Shown: piece by piece, positions 1 through 9,229 of the stretch | Layout: each line of letters starts with the position of its first letter | Numbering within the stretch: the first letter of the stretch is position 1 | DNA from: an uncultured Flavobacteriales bacterium | GTDB taxonomy: Bacteria; Bacteroidota; Bacteroidia; Flavobacteriales_D; CALLUQ01 | Direction: 5' to 3' | Assembly: GCA_938010565.1 (NCBI GenBank) | Contig: CALLUQ010000046.1 | Span: 1 to 42,289, forward strand | DNA: 42,289 bases | Position numbers and translations under genes: made by a program | Notes under the pieces: model-generated | What the model saw: only the letters and a program-made list of their open reading frames with translations | Database searches by the model: none | Told to the model about the DNA's origin: nothing

Positions 1-74
1 TAAAGCAAATTAAAGAATAAATCAGCGATTAATAAATTAGCAGAAAAGCGTATTTTCATTTCTACGCAAATAGC

Positions 75-162
75 TGTAATATCTATGCGTAATTCGCTAC
101 AAGATTCTTCTACTTAAATAATTGTAAATATCTATGTGTAACCCGCTATAAGGCTCATCTAC
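75..162. repeat. Imperfect direct repeat, two ~39-nt copies at ~48-nt spacing
   Basis: tgtaatatctatgcgtaattcgctacaagattcttctac (75-113) versus tgtaaatatctatgtgtaacccgctataaggctcatctac (123-162). Confidence 0.7.
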
Positions 163-296
163 GTATAAAGGCGGATATGATAAAAAACGATCCGGATATT
201 TTTATTGATAGCCCGGTTTTTACCTGTTTTTCTAGTTTCTTAAAAGAGGTATTGCTCCTAACTTCTTTTGGCAAAAGTAATTTGTGAACCACTCTC

Positions 297-1278
297 ATTG
301 GCCTGAGCAGTTGTGCGGGGTACCCACTGCTCTATGGAGTGAGCGAAACGACCCGGCACCCACCTTAACTCCTTTATTTGCACAGGAATCTACCGGACAC
401 CGCGCCATGCCATACCCACCCATGTTTATCACCACTTGGGTCGTGAAACCACGCAATGGAACAAGTGGGTCGCCTCAACAGCTTCAGCCTTGATTTTTGG
501 TGCTTTTCATCAAGGAAAAGCACAAGACAGCCCCCCCCTTCTAACCGCCCGGCCTAAGCAGTTGTGCGGGGTACCCACTGTGCTATGCAGTGCGCAAAAT
601 GACCCCGAACCCACCTTAACTCCTTTTGTTGCACCGTACTCAACCGGACACCTAACTATTTCATACCCAACACAATCCATCACCGCCTGGGTCGTGAAGC
701 CGCGCAATAGCGCTAGTGGGTCGCCTCAACAGCTTCAGCCTTGATTTTTGGTGCTTTTCATTAAGGAAAAGAACATGAAACCTCCATATCCTTATCGATC
801 GGCCTAAGCGGTTGTGCGGGGTACCCACTGTGCTATGCAGTGAGCAAAACGACCCGGCACCACCTTAACTCCTTTTGTTGCACCGCACTTAACCGGACAC
901 CGAACTATTTCACACCCACCCAAATCCATCACCGCTTGGGTCGTGAAGCCACGCAATAGCGCTAGTGGGTCGCCTCAACAGCTTCAGCCTTGATTTTTGG
1001 TGCTTTTCATCAAGGAAAAGCACAAGAAAGCCCCCACCTTCTAACCGCCCGGCCTAAGCGGTTGTGCGGGGCACCCACTGTGCTATGCAGTGAGCAAAAC
1101 GACCCCGAACCCACCTTAACTCCTTTTTTTTCACCGTACTCAACCGGACACCGCGCTATTTCATACCCACCCATGTCCACCACCGCGTGGGTCGTGAAAC
1201 CACACAATGGAACAAGTGGGTCGCCTCAACAGCTTCAGCCTTGATTTTTGGTGCTTTTCATTAAGGAAAAGAACATGA
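297..1278. repeat. Tandem array of four ~250-bp non-coding repeat units
   Basis: ttgtgcgggg(t/c)acccactg recurs at 311, 562, 812 and 1062 (periods 251/250/250). Each unit ends in gcctcaacagcttcagccttgatttttggtgcttttcat(c/t)aaggaaaag. Confidence 0.95.
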
Positions 1279-1448
1279 AAGACCGCTACCATAGCCAATT
1301 ATTATGCTGGCTTGAACAAGCATCTTGTAAAAGGCAAATAAACCGATTTGGTTCCGGCTTGTCCGAGCTAGGCGCTACGAAGCGATTTTTCAAACATTTC
1401 TCAATAAAATCAATACTTTAAGTAACTGTTAGAAGTTGCCTTTCCAGA

Positions 1449-2198
1449 CTATTTTTTCAAAAATTGGGAAAGTTTACTCAAGGGCTTTCGGATCATGGTA
1501 AAAGGACCCGGGCGGAGGCCGTTGATCGCCCATGCCAGCCGATCTTCTTTGTTGGCTGCAAGACGGTTTCGCAAAGAGATATTGCTCTGGCCTCCAACGC
1601 GCATTCTGGTAATCGTTTTTGGCAAATAACTCAACGAAACGCCTGCTTTGTGGATCATGCGCAACATCAGTTCATAATCGGCACTGCTTCGCAATTGCAG
1701 ATTATAGCTGCCGTACTGCTCATACATGGCTCTGGAAAGAAAAAAGGTAGGGTGGGGAGGCATCCACCCTTTTTTGAACGCCCCTTTTCGGTACGGACCG
1801 GAAATCCATCTTCGGGTTACTTTATCGGTGTTGGCCCGGTCAACATACACCAGATCGGCATAAAGTGCTTCGGTTCCTTCGGCCTGAATGCGGGCCACCA
1901 CTTCGGAGATCACTGTCGGGTAGGCATAAAGATCATCCGCATTCAGGATCCCTATCAAATCACCGGTAGCCCTGGCCACTCCTTTGTTCATGGCATCATA
2001 AATCCCTTGATCTTTTTCTGAAACGATGGTTGTGATCCGATCCTTGTAGCGGCGAACAATGTCCATCGTCTTATCCGACGAGGCTCCGTCAATAATAATG
2101 TATTCGATAGAATGATAATCCTGATCCACTACCGATTGAATCGTCGCTTCAATGGTGTCGGCTGCATTGTAAGCGATAGTAATGATGGAAATTTTCAT
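1449..2198 (-). CDS. Glycosyltransferase family 2
   Basis: MKISIITIAYNAADTIEATIQSVVDQDYHSIEYIIIDGASSDKT...GILNADD is a GT-A family 2 N-terminus. The ATG at 2198 overlaps the upstream stop (ATGA); the longer ORF start in the track is unlikely. Confidence 0.92.
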   Translation of the reverse strand: MKISIITIAYNAADTIEATIQSVVDQDYHSIEYIIIDGASSDKTMDIVRRYKDRITTIVSEKDQGIYDAMNKGVARATGDLIGILNADDLYAYPTVISEVVARIQAEGTEALYADLVYVDRANTDKVTRRWISGPYRKGAFKKGWMPPHPTFFLSRAMYEQYGSYNLQLRSSADYELMLRMIHKAGVSLSYLPKTITRMRVGGQSNISLRNRLAANKEDRLAWAINGLRPGPFTMIRKPLSKLSQFLKK

Positions 2199-2770
2199 GA
2201 CATTTTGCGCTCTTTTACTTTTGTGGCAGGGTTTCCCTGATAAATGCCGTAAGCTTCCAGGTTTTTGGTTGCAACGGACCCTGCCGATAAAACCGAATGA
2301 GAATGACAGGTAACACCCGGAGCCACCAAGCTTTGTGCTCCTGCCCAGGCTCCGTCTTCCAGGTGAATGCCTTGTACCATCAGGTCGAAGGTGTGTTTTT
2401 TGTAATTGTGGTTGCCGCAAAGCAGCATAGCCCCCTGAGAAACACAACAATGAGCACCGATCTTCACTTCGCCCAAGTTATCGATCCATACGGCTTCTCC
2501 AATCCAGGTATACGCCCCTATTTCGAGTTTCCAAGGGTATTTTATATTGACCCTGGGTTTGATCACCACACCGCGACTAATTTTTGCTCCAAAAAGTTTC
2601 AACACACCTACTCTCAACCCATTAAAAGGGTTCCACGGGTTGAGTAAAAAGACGATGTTGAAAAAATACCACAACCCCCGTTTGACCGGATTGCCCGGAC
2701 GGTACCAGGAGTTATCGAAACGCGATAAATCGGTTTTTTCAGGATCAGTCATGTTTCCGGAATTAAGCAT
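2195..2770 (-). CDS. wcaF: Putative colanic acid biosynthesis acetyltransferase (WcaF-like, left-handed beta-helix)
   Basis: FDNSWYRPGNPVKRGLWYFFNIVFLLNPWNPFNGLRVGVLKLFGAKIS...IGAYTWIGEAVWIDNLGEVKIGAHCCVSQGAMLLCGNHNY matches the WcaF/hexapeptide pattern. Start could also be 2752. Confidence 0.85.
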   Translation of the reverse strand: MLNSGNMTDPEKTDLSRFDNSWYRPGNPVKRGLWYFFNIVFLLNPWNPFNGLRVGVLKLFGAKISRGVVIKPRVNIKYPWKLEIGAYTWIGEAVWIDNLGEVKIGAHCCVSQGAMLLCGNHNYKKHTFDLMVQGIHLEDGAWAGAQSLVAPGVTCHSHSVLSAGSVATKNLEAYGIYQGNPATKVKERKMS

Positions 2771-3917
2771 TTTTGAACAATAAACGATTGCATTCCACAT
2801 CGGCAGGCGGGCACATGGCTTCGCGGCCAAAGGCTGTAGCGGCTTCCGACATTTTTTGAAAGGTGGGTTCATCCATTTCAATGCAATTTTCAAGGACCTG
2901 CAAAAAGTTGGTTTCTTCTGCCAGAGAAAACTCCCAGCCTATGTTTTTTGCCTGTAATCCGCGCCAGGGCGTCTGATCGCTGATCACTACCGGACAACCA
3001 TTCACAAAAGACTCCACTATTACATGGCCATAGTTTTCGTTGAACGTTGGCAGCAGTAAAAAATGGTAGTGCTGCAAAGTGGGCCCTACCTGGTGATAAG
3101 GCAATTCTCCTTTGTATTGTATGTGAATCCTTTCGGTATTTTGGATCAGGGCCTGGCATTCGTTCCAATAGGCGGCCTCATCCACCGGGCCGTAAATATC
3201 GAATTGAACCGCATGCCCTGTTTTGGTTTTGTTGATCCAGTTGATGGCTGCTTTGAGGTTTTTCTTTAAGGCAATCCGCGATAAAAAGAAAAAACGGGCT
3301 TCTCCCGGTTTTTTTTCGTACGAACGGGCATCGGCAGATACATCGGGCAAAGCAATGTTTCTGGCTACCACAACCTTGGAGCGGTTCCCAAAAATACGTT
3401 TGATCTCTGTTTCCTCCAATGCTGTGGAAGCATGCCATGTCACCTCATCGTATAAACCCATTGCTTTTGCTATACGAATGAAAGCATGCTTTTTCAATGC
3501 TTTGATCTTGAGCGCCCCTTCTCCCAGCATACCACGAGGGGCAAGTACCACCTTGTGTCGCATTCTTTTGAGCTTTAAAGCCAACAGCGGCAACAGGGTA
3601 AAGCGATAGGAAAAAAAACTGTTAAAGTAAAGTACATCTGCGTTACACGCTGCGATGAGTTGTTGGAAATAACGGCGGTTCCGATTTTCGGGACTGAGGT
3701 AAATAACCCGGGCTCCTTCCTGTTCCACCCATTGGTCGGAGGGAACTTCGGTATAAGGAGTAACGGATCCAAAATCGGAATTGCTTGTTACAATGGAAAA
3801 TTGAAAGTCTTTTCCCAATACTTTTACCAGATTTGCTACCGAACGGATGGGGCCACCTGCCTTATAACCGGGAAGGTACCAATCCACAAAAACCAATATG
3901 TGGCGTTCAGGCTTCAA
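2763..3917 (-). CDS. Glycosyltransferase family 4/1
   Basis: VDWYLPGYKAGGPIRSVANLV N-terminus; LLLPTFNENYGHVIVESFVNGCPVVISDQTPW GT-B C-terminal nucleotide-sugar motif. Confidence 0.9.
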   Translation of the reverse strand: MKPERHILVFVDWYLPGYKAGGPIRSVANLVKVLGKDFQFSIVTSNSDFGSVTPYTEVPSDQWVEQEGARVIYLSPENRNRRYFQQLIAACNADVLYFNSFFSYRFTLLPLLALKLKRMRHKVVLAPRGMLGEGALKIKALKKHAFIRIAKAMGLYDEVTWHASTALEETEIKRIFGNRSKVVVARNIALPDVSADARSYEKKPGEARFFFLSRIALKKNLKAAINWINKTKTGHAVQFDIYGPVDEAAYWNECQALIQNTERIHIQYKGELPYHQVGPTLQHYHFLLLPTFNENYGHVIVESFVNGCPVVISDQTPWRGLQAKNIGWEFSLAEETNFLQVLENCIEMDEPTFQKMSEAATAFGREAMCPPADVECNRLLFKNA

Positions 3918-5787
3918 TGTTGTGCTTTTGCATCCAGTTTTCCAGTACGATCAGCGGCCACAGGCGCGACCAGCTAACACTTGGGTTTCCTTCTAAAAAC
4001 TTCCTCCACAATTCCTGCAAAGGTTTTTCAAGCATAATGCCGCGCTGCCCCAGGTTTTTGATAGCGGTTTCGGCCATGGGTTTCAAATCGCCTTTGAGCC
4101 AGTCTTTCCAAGGTAAAACAAAACCCATTTTAGGGCGGTTGACAATTTCATCGGGCAAAAGGTCGCCTAAACTTTCCACCAAAAGCTGTTTGGGCGAGTG
4201 CGGATATTTATACCGGTCAGGAATATTCAATACAAATTCGATCAGGGTATGATCGAGGAAGGGTACACGCACTTCCAGAGCGCTGGCCATGCTCATCTGA
4301 TCGGTGTCGCGCAGCAACACATGCTGCATATACGTATGCATTTCAAGGATAGAGACCACACTTAAGCCCGGAAAACGATAGCCTTCTGTTTCATAAGCCG
4401 CAAGGGTACCGGCGATGTGTTTTACCTGGTTGGCAGGTAATGCATTCCTTCCGGTCAGTTTTCGAACAGAAGCATCCAGCAAAACCTGACGCGATACGGG
4501 GTAGATATGATCGATATCAAAATAATCCAACTGCAGGAGTTCTGCGGTTTTATTCGACCCCATGCCGGGGCGGATCTTTTTTAATGCTTCCCCTCCTATC
4601 TTCCGGGCAAACTTGGGAAAACTGAGCAACCACTTTTTCTTTTCCAATTCCAAAGCCCGTTTAAAAATATCATATCCTGCAAACAACTCATCGCCTCCCA
4701 ATCCGGAAAGTGCCATGGTAATTCCGGCTTCTTTGGTGGCTTTGGAAACAATGTATGAATTGGGGCCATCGCCACTGGGGTGGTCCATTGCATTCAATGC
4801 ATCCGGGAGGGCTTGTAAGAAATCATCTGCCGTAAGGCGGATTTCCGTATGGTCGGTTTTGAATTTTTCAGCAATTATACGGGCATATTTTGCCTCACTG
4901 AATGCTTCTTCGTTAAACGTTACCGAAAAGGTTTTCACCGAATGGGTGGCCACCTGGCTCATCAAACCTACCACTGCACTGGAATCGATACCTCCCGACA
5001 AAAAGGCACCAAACGGAACATCTGCTACCATGCGACGTTCCACCGCACCACAAAGCAGATCCCGCACCTTATGTTGTAATCCCGAAGGGGTATAATCGCC
5101 CGCTATATTGCGCCGTTGTGCGGTCATTTCCCACCAGGGTGCAATGGTTACATCTTCTTCGCTGATCCGGATGTAATGGCCGGCGGGTAAAAACTGTACA
5201 TCCGTAAGGATGGTCTGCGGCGTATGCACGGTCTGATAGCGCAGATAATCGATAAATGCTTCTTGGTTGAGTTTACGAGCCACCTGGCCAGACGCCAACA
5301 TGGCACGCATTTCGGAAGAAAAAACGAGCTGATCGTCTGTTTTATGAAAGTACAATGGTTTGATGCCCAAGCGATCGCGTACAAGGTGCAATTCTTCTTT
5401 GTTCCGATCCCAAATGGCAAAAGCGAACATGCCGTTGAAACGAGGGAGTGCATCCAACCCCCACTTTTGCCAGGCAGCCAATACTACTTCCGTATCCGAA
5501 TAGGTCCGGAACTGAAAATCACCTTCCAACGCTTTTCGGATCTCCCGGTAGTTATAAAGTTCACCGTTGTATACGATAGTGAGGGCTCCTCCTGCAACCG
5601 ACATGGGTTGGCGGCCGGCTGAACTCAGATCAAGAATACTCAACCGGCGATGGCCTAAAACCACATTCCGATCTTGATAAATGCCAGAATCATCCGGACC
5701 ACGATGGGCCAGCGCATCGTTCATTTTGCCAACTGTCTCCTTCGCTATCCGCCCATCGTAACGAAATATGCCGTTAATTCCACACAT
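3907..5787 (-). CDS. asnB: Asparagine synthase (glutamine-hydrolysing)
   Basis: MCGINGIFRYDG (N-terminal Cys nucleophile), HRGPDDSG, and SGGIDSSAVV PP-loop. Confidence 0.96.
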   Translation of the reverse strand: MCGINGIFRYDGRIAKETVGKMNDALAHRGPDDSGIYQDRNVVLGHRRLSILDLSSAGRQPMSVAGGALTIVYNGELYNYREIRKALEGDFQFRTYSDTEVVLAAWQKWGLDALPRFNGMFAFAIWDRNKEELHLVRDRLGIKPLYFHKTDDQLVFSSEMRAMLASGQVARKLNQEAFIDYLRYQTVHTPQTILTDVQFLPAGHYIRISEEDVTIAPWWEMTAQRRNIAGDYTPSGLQHKVRDLLCGAVERRMVADVPFGAFLSGGIDSSAVVGLMSQVATHSVKTFSVTFNEEAFSEAKYARIIAEKFKTDHTEIRLTADDFLQALPDALNAMDHPSGDGPNSYIVSKATKEAGITMALSGLGGDELFAGYDIFKRALELEKKKWLLSFPKFARKIGGEALKKIRPGMGSNKTAELLQLDYFDIDHIYPVSRQVLLDASVRKLTGRNALPANQVKHIAGTLAAYETEGYRFPGLSVVSILEMHTYMQHVLLRDTDQMSMASALEVRVPFLDHTLIEFVLNIPDRYKYPHSPKQLLVESLGDLLPDEIVNRPKMGFVLPWKDWLKGDLKPMAETAIKNLGQRGIMLEKPLQELWRKFLEGNPSVSWSRLWPLIVLENWMQKHNIEA

Positions 5788-5791
5788 ATAC

Positions 5792-6844
5792 TTATAATTG
5801 CGCCGAAAGTAAAGTTTGTGCCCAGATCTCCGGTGTAAGTCTTTTTGATATTTCTACACTGGCTTTTGCCATTTCATTTAATTCTTCGTCTGTTTTTTCT
5901 ACCATCCGTTGCATTTGCTGCAACAGTGCTTTTTTGTTTCCGGCTTCAAAAGCATAACCGTTTTGTTCCGGTTCGAGAAAAGTAGCAACGGCTCCTACTT
6001 TATGGCTACATATCAGCGGAAACCCGGCAGCAGCAAACTCGTGTACGGTTACTGCCCATGGTTCTTTATGGCTGGGTAGTATAAAAACACCTGTTTCTGC
6101 AATAAAACGTTCCATTTCGTGTGGTTGTACAAACCCAAAATGCCGGATGCGCTCATCTTTCGCTCTCTGATCCCATGCATCACCCGTTCCCAAACAATAC
6201 AATTCCCAGTTGTTGGGCTGCTGTTGGTGCAATTCCAGAAATGCTTCCCACATATCAAAAATACCTTTAAAATCGACGTAACGTCCGATGTAGAGAAAGC
6301 GGTGGGGAAAAGCGGCTTGTTTTTGGGCACGGTTCTTTTCGTAATAAAGAGAAAACAAAGCATGATCGGCCGTGTAAAAGCCGGTCATGATCCGTTTTTC
6401 GGGAAACCCCATTTTTTTTGCAAACACCACCTGTGGCGCTCCCGGAACCCATGCATGGGTAAATTTACTTTTAAGGTAAAAAGGACTGATCAGTGCAGCG
6501 GCCCATTGTTTGGCATCGCCACGCCAATGGTTATCGAGTGTAAGTACACAAGGAATCTGCTTCCCGAAAGCTTTCACCGTTTTTAAATATCCTTTATCCA
6601 TCCAACCGGAACAAACCAGAATATCGGGATCAATCTTACGGGCCAGGTCGGTTAAGGAATCGTCGTTGTAATCTTCCCTCGGATAAAAGCGAATGGAACT
6701 GTTTTCTGCAAACTCAAAAGGAGCTTCTTTGTTCACAGGCCAGCGCACAACGTGTATTTCAGCTCCTTGCTCTAACAGAGCATTCAAACCGGCTAAAAAA
6801 TAACCTGCGAGTTCGGTGTATAAAAAAAGGACTTTTTTCTTCAA
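5792..6844 (-). CDS. Glycosyltransferase family 4
   Basis: FLYIGRYVDFKGIFDMWEAF...GVFILPSHKEPWAVTVHEFAAAGFPLICSHKVGA (GT4 E-x7-E-like region). Confidence 0.88.
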   Translation of the reverse strand: MKKKVLFLYTELAGYFLAGLNALLEQGAEIHVVRWPVNKEAPFEFAENSSIRFYPREDYNDDSLTDLARKIDPDILVCSGWMDKGYLKTVKAFGKQIPCVLTLDNHWRGDAKQWAAALISPFYLKSKFTHAWVPGAPQVVFAKKMGFPEKRIMTGFYTADHALFSLYYEKNRAQKQAAFPHRFLYIGRYVDFKGIFDMWEAFLELHQQQPNNWELYCLGTGDAWDQRAKDERIRHFGFVQPHEMERFIAETGVFILPSHKEPWAVTVHEFAAAGFPLICSHKVGAVATFLEPEQNGYAFEAGNKKALLQQMQRMVEKTDEELNEMAKASVEISKRLTPEIWAQTLLSAQL

Positions 6845-6947
6845 AATAAAGTATTACAGGGCATCAATCAGTAAGTGTACAAAGATAAATCCCTGGTTGA
6901 AAGCAAAAAATAAATCTGATGCCATTCCTGCCCGTAAAGTTGGAAGC

Positions 6948-7883
6948 TTATTCCGCCTGATCGAGATAAGCAAGCAGGTAAGGCTTTAAGGCTTTTGCCA
7001 TTTTTCGGTGGCCCGATGCAAGCAGGTGAATGTGATCGTGATAATCTTCGTTGGTTAAACCGGTTTCCAGACCTGAAACCAGGAGGGCTCCCCGGTCAGC
7101 AAGCATTTCCTGTAGTTGTTTTCCGTTGCTGTTAAAGGCTTTTTTTTGGTTTTCACCCTTTTCAGGATGCAGGTAAACGACCAGTTCAAGGGAGTGGTTT
7201 CCGGCATATTGAATGAGCCCTTCCCAACCCGGATTAACGGTGCTGTCATCAAACCCATCAAGGTAGGCATATTCGTTGTAATTGGTGCTCCATTGTCGGA
7301 TCTTTGGCCAGATATAACCCGACCAGCCATCCGTAAGTGCCAGCAAAGGTTTACGATCGGGCCAGGCCCGGTGTTGGCCCACAACTTTACGAAAGTGCCG
7401 GTTGTCGTATAAATCGTGGCTGCTGAAAACCAGCACCAGCATTCCGGCATTAAAATGGCCGTAATGTTGGAGGTAAGCCAGTGCATTGTCGGGCCCCCAA
7501 CTGGGTGCCGAGATGTTCAGAACCCGGTTGGAAGCATCTCTTGTCTGTTGTAATTCCTTTTCAAGAATGGAGGAAGAAAGGCTGTCTTGATCTACATGGT
7601 TGCCCCCAAAAATAATGGAGTCGCCTATTTTCAGGATGCGTTTTTTATCCGAGTTTTTCAACGGTTTGCTTCGCATGGAATAGCGGTTGGTGGCAATCCG
7701 GTTCCCAAACCGATATGCTTCCTGATCGGGTGCCAGTATGTATTCGTAGCCTTTTGCTTCTATAAATACGGCGGTATCGCCCAGCCCTACCGCATACCGT
7801 GCAATGCTCTCGGCTACCAACAATAATACCACCGGTAACAATACCGTCAGGTATATCCTTCTCTTTCTGTTTTTGGTACTCAT
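6948..7883 (-). CDS. Membrane-anchored SGNH/GDSL-like hydrolase
   Basis: N-terminal TM segment; ILKIGDSIIFGG (block I GDS) and DYHDHIHLLASGHRKMAKAL (block V DxxH). Confidence 0.7.
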   Translation of the reverse strand: MSTKNRKRRIYLTVLLPVVLLLVAESIARYAVGLGDTAVFIEAKGYEYILAPDQEAYRFGNRIATNRYSMRSKPLKNSDKKRILKIGDSIIFGGNHVDQDSLSSSILEKELQQTRDASNRVLNISAPSWGPDNALAYLQHYGHFNAGMLVLVFSSHDLYDNRHFRKVVGQHRAWPDRKPLLALTDGWSGYIWPKIRQWSTNYNEYAYLDGFDDSTVNPGWEGLIQYAGNHSLELVVYLHPEKGENQKKAFNSNGKQLQEMLADRGALLVSGLETGLTNEDYHDHIHLLASGHRKMAKALKPYLLAYLDQAE

Positions 7884-9229
7884 GAGCGTGAAAGTATGCT
7901 GTTATGGTCAGGATCGGCAAGGGGTTCCGGGGGAGTGTCTTCCGGTTTGGAGGTCGTGTTGAATTCCTCCTGGGTAAACAAAGTAAGACACACCAGTAAA
8001 ATGATGGTGTAGGGGTTTAATGATGCGGAAAGCCAGGGCTCAAATGAAATGGTAAACAACACTACAATCATTGTTGGAATAGAAAGGTGGGTGTTTTTTG
8101 CCGCTTTGATAAACAGGAGGAAAAAGGACCTGAAAAAGGCCGCAAGCCCGATCAAACCGGTATTCAACCAAAAAATAAGATAGGTATTGTGCACTCCTCC
8201 TTCGTGGCCCAGGCGGGAAAGGTAATCAGCGTTTGAACGCATCAGGTGTAAATCGTATGAAAACCCTCTACCCATAAAAAAATAATGTTGAATGGCATCC
8301 CAGGCAAACAGCCAGGCAACGAGCCGACCGGAGCCTGACTCCAACGATTTAAGGCGAAAGTAGCTTTCCAGCCCCAGGGATTGAATGATTGAAATAAGGT
8401 TGGCCGAAATGACCTGATAGGCTAAAAAAGTAGCGATCACTACAACCAATCCAACCCCTGCGGAGATTTTAAAAACCCTTACAAGAAATAAGAATATAGT
8501 GATGGATATTAAGGAGTTGCGACTACCGCTCCAAAGCAAAGAAATGACAAGAAGCAGATAAAATATACGTTTCTCGTTCTTGACGAACAAATCGGGATAA
8601 TATGTATCGGATGCATAGAACAAGAGGAAGGATACGACAAGAAAAAGCCCCATTCCGTTGGGATTTCCAAGGATCCCGCGAAAGCGGGTTCCGTGTGAAA
8701 CCGCAACTTTGGGGTCGATAAACCACCAGATCACGCCCAATGCCAACACCAGAATTGAGGCGTAAATTAACTCTTTAAAAATAACGGAGCCTCTTTCGCG
8801 ATAAATTTTGGTAATGAAATTGGGAGCAACTAAAAAGATCAGAGCGTAAGAAATGGTTCTTTGTAAACCGGAACCAAAAGTAGGAGATGCATACAAACTA
8901 ATGAGGGCCAGCACAAAAAAAGGAATGAACCGGGCAAAAATATGATTCATGGGCATGAATTTCTTCCTGTCAACATAAAGGATCATACCCAAAAAAATGA
9001 TGTAAATGTTCTTGATGGTTTTGGCCCAAGCCATACCGGGCTCCAAGCTATCGGAAAAGATGAGAATGAGCCAAAAGCCGATAAAAAGCTCGGAATACAT
9101 TTCGGCACGCCAAAACAAAATAAGGCTTAAAACAATGAGCCCGTATACGATCGGTCCGCCATAAATACCAACGGTTACCCACAAAAAAATTGCGGTTAAC
9201 AGGGTAACGTTATTTCGTATGATATCCAT
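7880..9229 (-). CDS. O-antigen ligase/polymerase family membrane protein
   Basis: Multi-TM protein with RFRGILGNPNGMGLFLVVSF, WSGSRNSLISI and GHEGGVHNTYLIFWLNTGLIGL, typical of the Wzy/WaaL family. Confidence 0.88.
   Translation of the reverse strand: MDIIRNNVTLLTAIFLWVTVGIYGGPIVYGLIVLSLILFWRAEMYSELFIGFWLILIFSDSLEPGMAWAKTIKNIYIIFLGMILYVDRKKFMPMNHIFARFIPFFVLALISLYASPTFGSGLQRTISYALIFLVAPNFITKIYRERGSVIFKELIYASILVLALGVIWWFIDPKVAVSHGTRFRGILGNPNGMGLFLVVSFLLFYASDTYYPDLFVKNEKRIFYLLLVISLLWSGSRNSLISITIFLFLVRVFKISAGVGLVVVIATFLAYQVISANLISIIQSLGLESYFRLKSLESGSGRLVAWLFAWDAIQHYFFMGRGFSYDLHLMRSNADYLSRLGHEGGVHNTYLIFWLNTGLIGLAAFFRSFFLLFIKAAKNTHLSIPTMIVVLFTISFEPWLSASLNPYTIILLVCLTLFTQEEFNTTSKPEDTPPEPLADPDHNSILSRS

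Noticed and set aside
284-1244. ORFs on both strands within the 250-bp array (69, 102, 84 aa plus; 65 aa minus, twice)
   Set aside because: They are by-products of the repeat. Copy 3 has a 1-nt deletion ('gacccggcaccacc' versus 'gaccccgaacccacc') that breaks the frame, and both strands are open at once.
1464-2021. 185-aa plus-strand ORF
   Set aside because: Antisense to the family 2 glycosyltransferase.
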